A DNA stretch of 64,000 nucleotides from Citrobacter sp. GTDB lineage: Bacteria; Pseudomonadota; Gammaproteobacteria; Enterobacterales; Enterobacteriaceae. Under the pieces are notes generated by a model. The model was not told the origin of the DNA, made no database searches, and saw nothing but the letters and a program-made list of their open reading frames with translations. The DNA lies in NCBI GenBank assembly GCA_019415335.1, contig DXKH01000093.1:19270-83269 (forward strand), in the 5' to 3' direction. A program made the position numbers and the translations under genes. This document shows, in pieces, positions 43,656-54,276 of this stretch (its first letter is position 1; every line of letters starts with the position of its first letter).

Positions 43656-45114
43656 TGGCCTGCTTCATTTTGTACATCTCGCCATCCGCATCCTGAATAG
43701 CGTCATCAATCCCGGCGGTCACTTCAGCAACCCCCCATGAAATGGAGAGCGGCACCTGTGTATCCTGGACAATAAACTGATACGCATTGATTTGACGGGC
43801 GATACGTTCAGCAATGGCGACCGCATCGGCCGTTTTCGCGTGGTACAGTACAATCACGAATTCATCGCCTCCGGTGCGAATCACCAGATCGTCACTGGTA
43901 CGGGTGTTAGACAACATCCGGTTGGCGATAATCTGTAGCGCTCTGTCCCCGGCAACATGTCCCCAGGTATCGTTAATTGCCTTGAATTTATTGCAATCAA
44001 CCAGCACCACCGAACCGTTCGAGAGATCCCGCCGCTTAATGATGTCGAGAATTTTACGGTTGAAGCAACCCGTCAACGAGTCGATGTAGATTTTCAGATC
44101 GCTCTCATTCAGCCAGGATTTTAACCCCATCATGATCAGCACAAAGAAGAACGGTGCCATCAGGATCAGCAGCCCCGCCTGGGTGTCATGCATCGCAAAC
44201 CCACTGAGCGAGATGGCGTAGTGAATGACATACTTTTCGGAGAGCACCTTGAAGGCAATTTCCGGGCGCTTCTTACACTCCCCCGTCAGACAAAGCGACT
44301 GCTGATTCAGGGTATTCACCAGAGAAACGTTCAACCCGTGCGGCACCTGTCCATCAAAGGCATCGCGTAAAGCCTCCTGAAGTTCTGGCTTCGCATGATC
44401 GTAAACCAGATAACCCACAATATGATCGGAAATCTCATTGCCGGAGAGGTCGTAAATATAGCTCACGACGCTAAAGGCTTTCTCAGCCGTGATTTTATCG
44501 TCATAAAAATCCGTAGAGCTTAGCGCTTTCGTTTTGACGCTCTTTTCCAGCAGGCGGGTATAAAAATCGACGGGAGGGAGAAAGAAGCTGGAAATATTCC
44601 GCGCCATTTTCGACGTGTGATAATCAAACGCTTTGGCATCAGCCGGCGTAAACCAGTAAAAATAGCTCGCATCATCGGCAATAATATAACGATGAGCATC
44701 GAAATTACCCGGATTGAGCGCATTCACCCTGCTGCGAATAAACTCAGCGGCGGAAAACATGCACAGCGCATTGAGCGTCGGTTCACGCGCTAGCATGGCT
44801 CCTGACGCGGAGTGAATGCGTTTGCTGTCGGCGTTAATTCCCCAGGCTTCCCCACGGGGAGTAAATTGCGACATCTCGCCGCACTGACCAGCGGTTTTAA
44901 TCTGCCGGTAACGTACGCCGGTGGCATCCGCGATCATTTCATTATCATTGAAGATATCGAGCATCCGCGTTTGCAGGCGGTTCATCCCTTCATTGACCGT
45001 CGCCAGTCGCTGTTCATAAATAATAAACAGGAAAAGCGACGTAAAAAGCAGCGTGATTAGCGCTGAAATAATAAGTGCCTGTCTGTTTCTTAAACTGTCC
45101 TGCACAATTTTCAC
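43648..45114 (-). CDS. membrane-anchored diguanylate cyclase (GGDEF protein)
   Basis: A 488-residue protein with an N-terminal transmembrane helix (about 12-34), a periplasmic sensor part of about 275 residues, a second helix (about 312-332, LLILMAPFFFVLIMMGLKSW), and a C-terminal GGDEF domain. The domain has an intact active site RTGGDEFVIV (GGDEF at 415-419) and the substrate motif DSLTGCFNRK. It should make cyclic-di-GMP from GTP in response to a periplasmic cue. The I-site position reads TSDD rather than RxxD, so product inhibition may be absent. The layout resembles E. coli DgcJ (YeaJ), but I do not recognise the orthologue. The start is GTG 45114 after AGGGTG; TTG one codon before is an alternative. 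It occupies part of the place of E. coli yciGFE. Confidence 0.9.
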   Translation of the reverse strand: MKIVQDSLRNRQALIISALITLLFTSLFLFIIYEQRLATVNEGMNRLQTRMLDIFNDNEMIADATGVRYRQIKTAGQCGEMSQFTPRGEAWGINADSKRIHSASGAMLAREPTLNALCMFSAAEFIRSRVNALNPGNFDAHRYIIADDASYFYWFTPADAKAFDYHTSKMARNISSFFLPPVDFYTRLLEKSVKTKALSSTDFYDDKITAEKAFSVVSYIYDLSGNEISDHIVGYLVYDHAKPELQEALRDAFDGQVPHGLNVSLVNTLNQQSLCLTGECKKRPEIAFKVLSEKYVIHYAISLSGFAMHDTQAGLLILMAPFFFVLIMMGLKSWLNESDLKIYIDSLTGCFNRKILDIIKRRDLSNGSVVLVDCNKFKAINDTWGHVAGDRALQIIANRMLSNTRTSDDLVIRTGGDEFVIVLYHAKTADAVAIAERIARQINAYQFIVQDTQVPLSISWGVAEVTAGIDDAIQDADGEMYKMKQAKG

Positions 45115-45189
45115 CAAGGCACCCTGAGCATCAACACGCTGTTATCACTACGGTATTCGATTTCACCCACGCAGTACAGGTCAGAACGG

Positions 45190-45465
45190 CTAATCATCCC
45201 CTTCTATCAGATAACCTGCATGACGAATGGCGGTGCGGCAGTCACTCACGCCGGCGGCGTATCCGGCCTCAATTTCACACACCGGACTGGCGTTACAAGA
45301 GGGTAAGCGGATGGGCGTGGCGAGCGCTTTCTCCAGCGTGTCAATTTTGCGCATCGCTTCCAGTAACGATCGTGAGACTTGCAGATAAAACAGGCTCTTT
45401 TCATCCGTCGGTGACTGTTCAAGCGCCGCGATTTTTTGTTCAAGTAAAGACGGTGTTAATTTCAT
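45190..45465 (-). CDS. 91-residue protein of unknown function
   Basis: Encodes 91 residues starting MKLTPSLLEQKIAALEQ and ending GYLIEGDD. The N-terminal two thirds look helical and possibly coiled (SLLEAMRKIDTLEKAL); the C-terminal third has three cysteines (CNASPVC and DCRTAI). No signal or membrane segment. ATG 45465 is my choice; the frame is open to 45609 but that part overlaps the ompW terminator and reads unlike protein. The gene sits about 75 bp before the cyclase gene in the same direction and could share its transcript. I do not recognise the family. Confidence 0.6.
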   Translation of the reverse strand: MKLTPSLLEQKIAALEQSPTDEKSLFYLQVSRSLLEAMRKIDTLEKALATPIRLPSCNASPVCEIEAGYAAGVSDCRTAIRHAGYLIEGDD

Positions 45466-45522
45466 GATGCAATACTCACAGAGCGTGCCTGTTAGAAAAG
45501 ATAGCAGTTCTGTACGCGGCGC

Positions 45523-45554
45523 ATAAAAAAAGCGGGCTGGAAGCGCCCGCTTTT
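45523..45554 (-). terminator. terminator of ompW
   Basis: On the minus strand, a GCGGGC/GCCCGC stem (extended by AAG/CTT) is followed by seven T, about 20 bases after the ompW stop. Confidence 0.85.
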
Positions 45555-45572
45555 CTCCGTGGTAACTGCTTT

Positions 45573-46226
45573 TTAGAAACGGTAGCCCGCCGAGAACATA
45601 AACACCCACGGATCGAGGCGAATGTTGTCGTTGTAGCGACCTTCCGGCAGTACCGCGCCATTAGATTTGTATTTGGCTTCGGTATCAATATCCATGTACC
45701 AAACAGACATGTTAATCAGCCAGTCGCGGTTGATGAGGTAATCGAGACCGACCTGACCTGCCACCCCCCATGAATCTTTCAGACTGAGATCGGACAGCCC
45801 GGCATCCTGACCGTTGTCATTAAATTTGGTATCGAAGAACGTGGTGTAGTTAACACCGGCACCAATGTACGGACGCAGTTTGCTGCTGGAATCACCGAAA
45901 TACCACTGTGCCATCAGGGTTGGCGGCAGGTGGTGAACGGTGGCGATATCACCCGTCGCCTGCGTGCCCACTTTATGGCGGAATGGCGTTGCCGCCAGCA
46001 GTTCAACACCGATGTTATCGGTCGCCATGTAAGTGAATGTCAGACCCAACTGCGTGTTGTTGCTGACGTTAAAGCCGCCTAAATGGCCTAAGGTGCCGTC
46101 TGCACCTTCCGTCGGTCTTACCGTCGCCGAACCGGCGCGAATAAAGAACTCGCCAGCTTCATGCGCATAAACGCTGCCAGAGAGAAGCGTGCTTACTGCC
46201 AATGCCGCCACTGTTAATTTTTTCAT
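45573..46226 (-). CDS. ompW: OmpW, outer-membrane eight-stranded barrel
   Basis: OmpW forms a narrow hydrophobic-substrate barrel in the outer membrane and is the colicin S4 receptor in E. coli. The 217-residue precursor has a signal peptide (MKKLTVAALAVSTLLSGSVYA), then a mature start HEAGEFFIRAG. It ends in Phe (FMFSAGYRF), as barrels usually do. It is about five residues longer than E. coli OmpW. It is divergent from yciC across a long regulatory gap. Confidence 0.97.
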   Translation of the reverse strand: MKKLTVAALAVSTLLSGSVYAHEAGEFFIRAGSATVRPTEGADGTLGHLGGFNVSNNTQLGLTFTYMATDNIGVELLAATPFRHKVGTQATGDIATVHHLPPTLMAQWYFGDSSSKLRPYIGAGVNYTTFFDTKFNDNGQDAGLSDLSLKDSWGVAGQVGLDYLINRDWLINMSVWYMDIDTEAKYKSNGAVLPEGRYNDNIRLDPWVFMFSAGYRF

Positions 46227-46584
46227 ATCCGCTCCATCGTTATGGTTATAAATGCGTCACGAATATACCTACATTGGAGTAATAAGTGATCTAACCTGGA
46301 TCACATTAGGCTGTGTAATTTAACATTTATTGATCCAGATTAAGTTAGAAGTAGCATTCAAAATCCTGGTTATTCCTGTTCAGATCAATTTTGTAATATT
46401 TCCGCTCTGAAAGTATTTTCTTAATTTTTGTGGAGACGACGTCATCACACTGCGGATTTGTTGCTCAAATTGCGCTGACTTTACAAAGATATGCTTTTCC
46501 ATACGCCCCTTGATGCTGCCACTGCGCAGTTATCCAGGGTACAATTGCACGCTTAACAACACCTGCAGAACTCAAGGAGAGTGC
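46227..46584. other. ompW/yciC divergent regulatory gap
   Basis: About 360 AT-rich bases without a credible gene. It contains an FNR-like box (46330-46343) and, on the yciC side, an AAGGAG ribosome site just before 46585. E. coli ompW is under FNR control, and this gap should carry both promoters. No other element recognised. Confidence 0.5.
46330..46343. promoter_or_regulatory. candidate FNR box upstream of ompW
   Basis: TTGATCCAGATTAA, compared with consensus TTGATNNNNATCAA (one mismatch), about 105 bases before ompW. E. coli ompW responds to oxygen through FNR; the site is inference from that and from the match. Confidence 0.4.
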
Positions 46585-47328
46585 ATGTCTATCACGGCGC
46601 AGTCCGTATACCGTGACACCGGGAATTTTTTCCGTAATCAATTTTTAACCATCCTGCTGATCTCGCTGCTGTGCGCGTTCATCACGGTGGTATTAGGGCA
46701 TGCCTTCTCACCCAGCGATGCGCAGATTGCGCAGTTGAGTGAAGGGGATCATCTTGCGGGAAGCGTGGGCTTGTTCGAACTGGTGCAAAACATGACGCCG
46801 GAGCAGCAGCAGATCCTGCTGCGCGCCTCGGCAGCGTCTACCTTTTCAGGTCTGATTGGTAATGCCATCCTGGCTGGTGGCGTGCTGCTGATGATTCAGT
46901 TGATTTCGGCAGGTCATCGCGTCAGCGCCCTGCGCGCTATCGGTGCCAGTGCGCCGATTCTGCCGCGCCTGTTCATCCTGATTATGCTGACAACCCTGCT
47001 GGTACAGCTCGGGATCATGCTGGTGGTGGTGCCCGGCATCCTGCTGGCTATCCTGCTGGCGCTGGCGCCAATTATGCTGGTGCAGGATAAAATGGGTGTA
47101 TTTGCCGCACTGCGCAACAGTATGCGTCTGGCGTGGTCTAATATGCGACTGGTCGCCCCGGCGGTGATGGGCTGGCTGCTGGCGAAAACGCTGTTGTTGC
47201 TGTTTGCCTCCAGCTTTGCCGCGCTTGACCCTAACGTTGGCGCCGTTATCGCGAATACGTTGAGCAATCTGATCTCCGCCATATTGCTCATCTACCTGTT
47301 CCGTTTGTATATGTTGATTCGCCAATAA
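46585..47328 (+). CDS. yciC: YciC, UPF0259 integral membrane protein
   Basis: A 247-residue protein with about six transmembrane helices (from [19 protein letters not shown] at about 18-36), matching E. coli YciC in length. Function is not known. It is followed by yciB 55 bp downstream, forming a probable yciCB operon. ATG 46585 has AAGGAGA before it; the frame is open 25 codons upstream. Confidence 0.95.
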   Translation: MSITAQSVYRDTGNFFRNQFLTILLISLLCAFITVVLGHAFSPSDAQIAQLSEGDHLAGSVGLFELVQNMTPEQQQILLRASAASTFSGLIGNAILAGGVLLMIQLISAGHRVSALRAIGASAPILPRLFILIMLTTLLVQLGIMLVVVPGILLAILLALAPIMLVQDKMGVFAALRNSMRLAWSNMRLVAPAVMGWLLAKTLLLLFASSFAALDPNVGAVIANTLSNLISAILLIYLFRLYMLIRQ

Positions 47329-47383
47329 CCCTGTCTGCGTCGCCGGCAGAAACGCCCGACGCATTTGATTACGGAATCGAAGA

Positions 47384-47923
47384 ATGAAGCAGTTTCTTGA
47401 TTTTTTACCGCTGGTTGTCTTCTTTGTTTTTTACAAAGTGTATGACATCTATGCGGCCACCTCGGCGCTTATTGTCGCAACGGCTATCGTGCTCATTTAC
47501 AGTTGGGTTCGCTATCGCAAAGTTGAAAAAATGGCGCTGGTCACCTTTGTTCTGGTTGCCGTGTTCGGCGGTTTGACCATCTTCTTCCATAACGATGAGT
47601 TTATTAAATGGAAGGTGACGGTGATTTACGGCCTGTTTGCCGGTGCGCTGCTGGTTAGCCAGTGGATCATGAAAAAGCCGTTGATCCAGCGCATGCTGGG
47701 TAAAGAACTGACGCTGCCGCAACCGGTCTGGTCTAAGCTCAACCTCGCATGGGCCATCTTCTTTATTCTGTGTGGGCTTGCCAATATCTACATCGCCTTC
47801 TGGCTACCACAAAATATCTGGGTGAACTTTAAGGTGTTCGGCCTCACCGCGCTGACGCTGATCTTTACCCTGCTGAGTGGCGTTTATATTTATCGCCATC
47901 TCCCGCAAGAAGACAAATCGTAA
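47384..47923 (+). CDS. yciB: YciB, inner-membrane septation-related protein
   Basis: A 179-residue IspZ-family protein with five or more transmembrane helices (first [20 protein letters not shown]). In E. coli it is linked to envelope and septum assembly and interacts with elongation and division proteins. Length equals E. coli. A strong terminator follows, so the siderophore receptor gene downstream is a separate unit. Confidence 0.96.
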   Translation: MKQFLDFLPLVVFFVFYKVYDIYAATSALIVATAIVLIYSWVRYRKVEKMALVTFVLVAVFGGLTIFFHNDEFIKWKVTVIYGLFAGALLVSQWIMKKPLIQRMLGKELTLPQPVWSKLNLAWAIFFILCGLANIYIAFWLPQNIWVNFKVFGLTALTLIFTLLSGVYIYRHLPQEDKS

Positions 47924-47932
47924 ACGTCCATC

Positions 47933-47963
47933 AAACCAGGCCTGCGGGCCTGGTTTTGCTTTT
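47933..47963 (+). terminator. terminator of yciB
   Basis: Stem AAACCAGGCC/GGCCTGGTTT with a tetraloop and a TTTTGCTTTTT tail. Confidence 0.92.
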
Positions 47964-48039
47964 TGCACATTCCCTGCCGTACCCGTCCCAAATTGCATGA
48001 ATCATGAAGATATTGTGGAGATTGCCTTCACAATATTGT

Positions 48040-48060
48040 AATGAGAATAATTATCATTGA
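48040..48060 (+). promoter_or_regulatory. Fur box upstream of the siderophore receptor gene
   Basis: AATGAGAATAATTATCATTG matches the Fur consensus GATAATGATAATCATTATC well (AT-rich palindrome of GATAAT-like hexamers). It lies 40-60 bases before the receptor ATG, so Fe(II)-Fur should repress it. Confidence 0.88.
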
Positions 48061-48099
48061 TATTCCGTATCGAATTTTTAACAATATGGATGTCAGTTG

Positions 48100-50286
48100 A
48101 TGAATACGATAACAAAAATATCTCCGCGCCCTCTGGCGCTTTTGATTGCCACAGCATTAAGCGGAAATGCTTTCGCCGCAGACGAGGTTATGAACGACGG
48201 CGAAACAATGGTCGTCCAGGCCACCGCCGAAGAAGCCCTCAAACAGCAACCCGGTGTTTCTATCATCACCGCTAAAGACATTGAAAAATCCCCGCCAGTC
48301 AACGATCTCTCCGATATCATTCGTACCATGCCGGGCGTGAACCTGACGGGCAACAGCGCCAGCGGGAGTCGGGGAAATAACCGTCAGATTGATATTCGCG
48401 GTATGGGGCCGGAAAACACGCTGATCCTGATTGATGGCGTGCCTGTCACCTCGCGTAACTCGGTGCGCTATAGCTGGCGCGGTGAGCGTGATACTCGCGG
48501 CGATACAAACTGGGTACCGGCGGAGATGGTTGAACGCATCGAAGTGCTGCGCGGCCCTGCGGCAGCGCGTTACGGTTCCGGTGCGGCGGGTGGCGTAGTC
48601 AATATCATCACTAAACAGCCAACGAACGACTGGCATGGCTCGCTGTCTCTTTATACCAACCAGCCCGAGAACAGCAAAGAAGGTGCCACCAGACGTGCGA
48701 ACTTCAATCTGAGCGGCCCGCTCATTGACGACGTTCTCACCATGCGTCTGTACGGCAATATCAACAAAACCGACGCTGATGCAGCGGATATCAATACCCA
48801 GCAAAATGGATCCTATGCCGCAGGACGTGAAGGGGTGCGTAACAAAGACATCAATGCCCTGCTTTCCTGGAGACTGACGCCACAGCAAATTGTGGATTTT
48901 GACTACAGCTACAGCCGGCAGGGCAACATTTATGCCGGAGATACGCAGTACAGCAACGGCAACGTCAGTCCTGACGGATTGGTCAGTTCGCTCTACGGTG
49001 ATGAAACCAACCGGATGTATCGCCAGTCGTGGGGGCTGACGCATAACGGCATCTGGGACTGGGGCCAGTCCAAATTCGGCGTCTATTACGAAAAAACCAA
49101 CAACACCCGAATGCAGGAAGGCTCGACCGGTAGAGTGGAAGGGATGATCAATAACACCGAATACGCCACCAGCCGCCTGGAATCTTATCGTTCTTCAGGA
49201 GAACTCAACATCCCTGTCTTCTGGCTGGTTGATCAAACCCTGACGCTGGGTGCGGAATGGAACCGCGACGAACTCAACGACCCGGCGTCTATGCAAGCCA
49301 CCAGCGCATCCGGCGTGCAAATTGGCAATGTCTCCGGTGACGCCTCCAGTCGCAGCACCAAAAATAGCGCCACGCTTACCGGTATCTACCTGGAAGATAA
49401 TATCGAGGCTCGTCCGGGTACGGATATTATTCCAGGGATCCGTTTTGACTATCACGACGAATTTGGCAGCAACTGGAGCCCCAGTCTGAATATGTCGCAG
49501 GAGCTGGGCGATCTGTTCAAACTGAAAGCCGGGATTGCTCGCGTATTTAAAGCGCCAAACCTGTATCAATCCAGTGAGGGATATTTACTCTCCACACGCG
49601 GCAATGGCTGCCCGAATACTATCGCCACCGGCAGTTGTTATCTGCTGGGCAATCCGGATCTGGACCCGGAAATCAGTATCAACAAAGAGATCGGTCTGGA
49701 ATTCAATTACGCGGGCTGGGATGCGGGAATCACCTGGTTCCGTAACGATTACAAAAACAAAATCGTCTCCGGGACCGATATTATCGGCTACGCCTCCAAC
49801 GGAAATAACATCCTGCAATGGGAAAATGGCGGCAAAGCGATTGTCGAAGGTCTGGAAGGTAACGTGGTGATCCCACTGGTGCCGGAAACCTTAAACTGGC
49901 GCACTAACGCGACGTATATGATCAAATCCGAGAACAAGGACACCGGTAACCCGCTGTCCGTGATCCCGAAATACACCATCAACACCCTGCTCGACTGGCA
50001 GGTGAATGACAAGCTCTCCGCGCAGGTACAGTGGACGCAGTACGGTCGTCAGAAACCGCGCGAATATGCGGAAACGCGTAACGAAACGGGTGTCATGTCG
50101 GATAAGGAGATTGGTGCCTATGCGATTGTCGGACTCGGCGCTAATTACCAGATGACGAAGAACCTGCGTCTGAATGCCGGGATCAGCAACCTGTTCGACA
50201 AGCAGATCTATCGTGAAAACGACGGTGCCTCGACCTATAACGAACCCGGACGCGCTTACTATGCGGGCGTGACAATGTCATTCTAA
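48100..50286 (+). CDS. iroN: IroN/FepA-family TonB-dependent catecholate siderophore receptor
   Basis: An outer-membrane receptor for iron-loaded catecholate siderophores (enterobactin or salmochelin type), driven by TonB-ExbBD. The 728-residue precursor has a signal peptide (about 1-26, ending GNAFA). A TonB-box-like ETMVVQ follows, then a plug domain with MPGVNLTGNSASGSRGNNRQ, and a 22-stranded barrel ending in Phe (YYAGVTMSF). From memory it is closer to IroN (for example DGVPVTSRNSVRYSWRGERD) than to FepA, though FepA is clearly related. No iroBCDE, fep or ent gene is nearby. A Fur box precedes it, and tonB lies 550 bp downstream past yciA. Siderophore preference cannot be told from sequence alone. 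Confidence 0.88.
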   Translation: MNTITKISPRPLALLIATALSGNAFAADEVMNDGETMVVQATAEEALKQQPGVSIITAKDIEKSPPVNDLSDIIRTMPGVNLTGNSASGSRGNNRQIDIRGMGPENTLILIDGVPVTSRNSVRYSWRGERDTRGDTNWVPAEMVERIEVLRGPAAARYGSGAAGGVVNIITKQPTNDWHGSLSLYTNQPENSKEGATRRANFNLSGPLIDDVLTMRLYGNINKTDADAADINTQQNGSYAAGREGVRNKDINALLSWRLTPQQIVDFDYSYSRQGNIYAGDTQYSNGNVSPDGLVSSLYGDETNRMYRQSWGLTHNGIWDWGQSKFGVYYEKTNNTRMQEGSTGRVEGMINNTEYATSRLESYRSSGELNIPVFWLVDQTLTLGAEWNRDELNDPASMQATSASGVQIGNVSGDASSRSTKNSATLTGIYLEDNIEARPGTDIIPGIRFDYHDEFGSNWSPSLNMSQELGDLFKLKAGIARVFKAPNLYQSSEGYLLSTRGNGCPNTIATGSCYLLGNPDLDPEISINKEIGLEFNYAGWDAGITWFRNDYKNKIVSGTDIIGYASNGNNILQWENGGKAIVEGLEGNVVIPLVPETLNWRTNATYMIKSENKDTGNPLSVIPKYTINTLLDWQVNDKLSAQVQWTQYGRQKPREYAETRNETGVMSDKEIGAYAIVGLGANYQMTKNLRLNAGISNLFDKQIYRENDGASTYNEPGRAYYAGVTMSF

Positions 50287-50291
50287 TCACT

Positions 50292-50317
50292 CAAACGCCC
50301 GTCTCGCGGGCGTTTCC
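50292..50317 (+). terminator. terminator of the siderophore receptor gene
   Basis: AAACGCCCG/CGGGCGTTT-type stem with a short loop and TTTCCCC tail directly after the stop. Confidence 0.75.
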
Positions 50318-50385
50318 CCTCTGTTCTCCGTGCCAAAATCATAGTAGCATCGCGCCTGAATTTTCTTTCTATAGTCGGTTTTACA

Positions 50386-50784
50386 ATGACAACAATAACT
50401 CCCGCCCCGCAGGGCGAACTGGTTTTACGCACACTGGCTATGCCTGCCGATACCAATGCCAACGGTGATATTTTTGGTGGCTGGCTGATGTCGCAGATGG
50501 ATATTGGCGGTGCCATTCAGGCCAAGGAGATTGCCCATGGTCGCGTGGTGACCGTCCGTGTGGAAGGAATGAGCTTTCTGCGCCCGGTCGCCGTCGGCGA
50601 CGTGGTGTGCTGCTACGCCCGTTGCGTGAAGCGTGGAACCACTTCCGTTAGCATCAATATTGAAGTCTGGGTGAAGAAAGTGGCGTCAGAGCCAATTGGT
50701 CAGCGCTACAAAGCGACAGAAGCGCTGTTTATCTACGTCGCGGTGGATCCGGACGGGAAACCTCGCCCGCTTCCGGCGCAATAA
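50386..50784 (+). CDS. yciA: YciA, acyl-CoA thioesterase
   Basis: YciA hydrolyses a wide range of acyl-CoAs and has a hotdog fold. The 132-residue product has the same length as E. coli YciA, with the conserved NANGDIFGGWLMSQMD (residues about 23-38, carrying the active-site Asp). It is on the plus strand, convergent with tonB, and shares its terminator. Confidence 0.96.
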   Translation: MTTITPAPQGELVLRTLAMPADTNANGDIFGGWLMSQMDIGGAIQAKEIAHGRVVTVRVEGMSFLRPVAVGDVVCCYARCVKRGTTSVSINIEVWVKKVASEPIGQRYKATEALFIYVAVDPDGKPRPLPAQ

Positions 50785-50789
50785 GTACG

Positions 50790-50820
50790 AAAAAGCCTCC
50801 GTTGCGGAGGCTTTTCTCTT
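50790..50820. terminator. bidirectional terminator between yciA and tonB
   Basis: AAAAGCCTCC/GGAGGCTTTT with a five-base loop and A and T runs on both sides, between converging genes. Confidence 0.93.
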
Positions 50821-50832
50821 AGAACATCACGA

Positions 50833-51549
50833 TCACTCGATTTGCGTGGTGCCGTTCAGGCGGAAGACGATATTCACGACCAACCCTGAGCCTGGTTTTC
50901 CGGCTTCATAGCGCCATCTGCGCATCGCATTCTTCACTTCACGTTCAAACATGTTGGCCGGTTGCGCTGACATGATTTGTACGTTATCCACCCGGCCATC
51001 GGATGTGACATCAAACTTCACTTTTACCCGCCCCTCAATGCGTAATGCCTGGGCACGCGCCGGATACTGCGGCTGATTACGTGTCAGCGCACGCGGACCT
51101 GCCGGAACGCTTACCGTCGGCTTGCTGGTCGCCGGCGCGGTGCTGGTGGCCGGACGCGAAGGCGCAGTATTCTCAAACGGCGACGCCTGGCGAGGCTCGG
51201 CAGGTTTGACATCACGCTTTGGTTGCTCCTGCACCTTTTTCACCGGCTTCGGTTTTGGCTTGGGTTTAGGCTTCGGTTTCTCGATAACAACCGGTGCCTC
51301 CTTAGGCGGTTCGGGAATCGGCTCTGGCTCGGGTTCAGGTTCGACAACCGGTTCCGGCGGAGGCTGAACCGCCTGCGGCGGTTCCAGGTCGGCTGGCGAA
51401 ACCATTGTTACGGAGATAGGCTGCGCAGGGGCAGGCAGTTCAATAACCTGATGTACCGAGGTATACAAAAGTCCCGCCACTAAAGCGCCATGAATGCCGA
51501 CAGAGAGTAGCGTCGGCCAGGGAAAGCGACGAGGTAAATCAAGGGTCAT
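50833..51549 (-). CDS. tonB: TonB, energy transducer for outer-membrane receptors
   Basis: TonB spans the periplasm and carries proton-motive energy from ExbBD to receptors for siderophores, vitamin B12 and colicins. The 238-residue product has an N-terminal signal anchor (about 8-32), a Pro-rich rod (about 65-105) with Glu-Pro then Lys-Pro repeats (EPEPEPEPIPEPP, KPKPKPKPKP), and a C-terminal domain (about 150-238) with RNQPQYPARAQ. ATG 51549 gives MTLDLPRRF as in E. coli; an in-frame ATG three codons upstream (51558) is possible. It is convergent with yciA. Confidence 0.97.
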   Translation of the reverse strand: MTLDLPRRFPWPTLLSVGIHGALVAGLLYTSVHQVIELPAPAQPISVTMVSPADLEPPQAVQPPPEPVVEPEPEPEPIPEPPKEAPVVIEKPKPKPKPKPKPVKKVQEQPKRDVKPAEPRQASPFENTAPSRPATSTAPATSKPTVSVPAGPRALTRNQPQYPARAQALRIEGRVKVKFDVTSDGRVDNVQIMSAQPANMFEREVKNAMRRWRYEAGKPGSGLVVNIVFRLNGTTQIE

Positions 51550-51597
51550 TGAAGTCATAATCGTTTCAGTTGAAAAACCAGGCCTCGATTTTAAATG

Positions 51598-51622
51598 CAA
51601 ATAGCAATCATATTCAATAAGC
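51598..51622 (-). promoter_or_regulatory. candidate Fur box of tonB
   Basis: On the minus strand TATTGAATATGATTGCTATT is a partial match to the Fur consensus, in the position where E. coli tonB has Fur control, about 50 bases before the start. Match is moderate. Confidence 0.4.
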
Positions 51623-51761
51623 CATCGCCATAAGCACCATTTTTATCCTAAAAATTCCCTGACATTTGTACGTCCTTAACAAGGCTGTCATCTTTGCGTT
51701 GCAGTAAAGAGGCCTTTCAAATAACGTATTTAGCACTTTTACCGAACAAGGAGCCCTATCC

Positions 51762-52058
51762 GTGCTTTATGTCATCTACGCGCAAGATAATCCGAACTCA
51801 CTTGAAAAGCGTCTTTCCGTCCGCCCTGCTCATCTGGCACGACTGCAGTTGCTTCATGACGAAGGACGTCTCCTCACAGCGGGCCCTATGCCTGCTGTAG
51901 ATAGCAACGATCCGGGTGCGGCAGGTTTTACCGGCTCCACGGTGATTGCTGAATTTAACTCACTGGAAGAGGCGAAATCCTGGGCCGAGGCCGACCCGTA
52001 TGTCGCCGCCGGCGTTTACGCGCAGGTTTCGGTGAAACCCTTTAAGAAGACGTTCTGA
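51762..52058 (+). CDS. yciI: YciI, dimeric alpha-beta barrel protein
   Basis: A 98-residue small protein of the YCII family (ferredoxin-like dimer). In E. coli the function is not settled. The start codon is GTG (51762) after AAGGAG, giving [13 protein letters not shown]; this agrees with E. coli. A His-Asp pair ([15 protein letters not shown]) typical of the family is present. It is divergent from tonB. Confidence 0.95.
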   Translation: MLYVIYAQDNPNSLEKRLSVRPAHLARLQLLHDEGRLLTAGPMPAVDSNDPGAAGFTGSTVIAEFNSLEEAKSWAEADPYVAAGVYAQVSVKPFKKTF

Positions 52059-52099
52059 AAGACGTGTTCATTGGGCACCGCATGCGGTGCCCTGTTCAC

Positions 52100-52273
52100 T
52101 CAGAGGCTGTGGATCGCAAACAACAACGAATTACGCTGCTGATTCAGGACACACTTTCTGATTGAGTGGATCCGCATATTCCGACGCGACTGCCCTTCAA
52201 GCCAACGCGCTTTACGGCGACTGGCCTGGCGCAGCATCCGCCAGCGTCCCACTTCCGTTCTACTCCGCTTCAT
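52100..52273 (-). CDS. yciY: YciY, small basic protein
   Basis: A 57-residue, very Arg-rich protein, MKRSRTEVGRWRMLRQASRR... ending LLFAIHSL. It matches the E. coli YciY length and N-terminus as remembered. Function unknown; a weak hydrophobic stretch lies at the C-terminus. It is located between yciI and clsA, on the opposite strand. Confidence 0.8.
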   Translation of the reverse strand: MKRSRTEVGRWRMLRQASRRKARWLEGQSRRNMRIHSIRKCVLNQQRNSLLFAIHSL

Positions 52274-52414
52274 GATACCTACTCTTACAGTGCAAGAATG
52301 GGCATTATACCCCCCACAGACAGGCAGGCTAGCGCTTTTGCCGTGTTTTTATTTGCCAGATTTATCATGACGCGTAAACTCATAACAATACGCTTTCAAA
52401 AGGATTTTTAATCT

Positions 52415-54239
<1,825 letters not shown>

Positions 54240-54248
54240 TAAAGAGGA

Positions 54249-54276
54249 GAAGAGCCGCCAGTGCGGCTCTTTTTAT
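54249..54276. terminator. bidirectional terminator between yciU and the channel gene
   Basis: AGAGCCGC/GCGGCTCT stem with a four-base loop and TTTTTATTTA, between converging genes. Confidence 0.9.
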
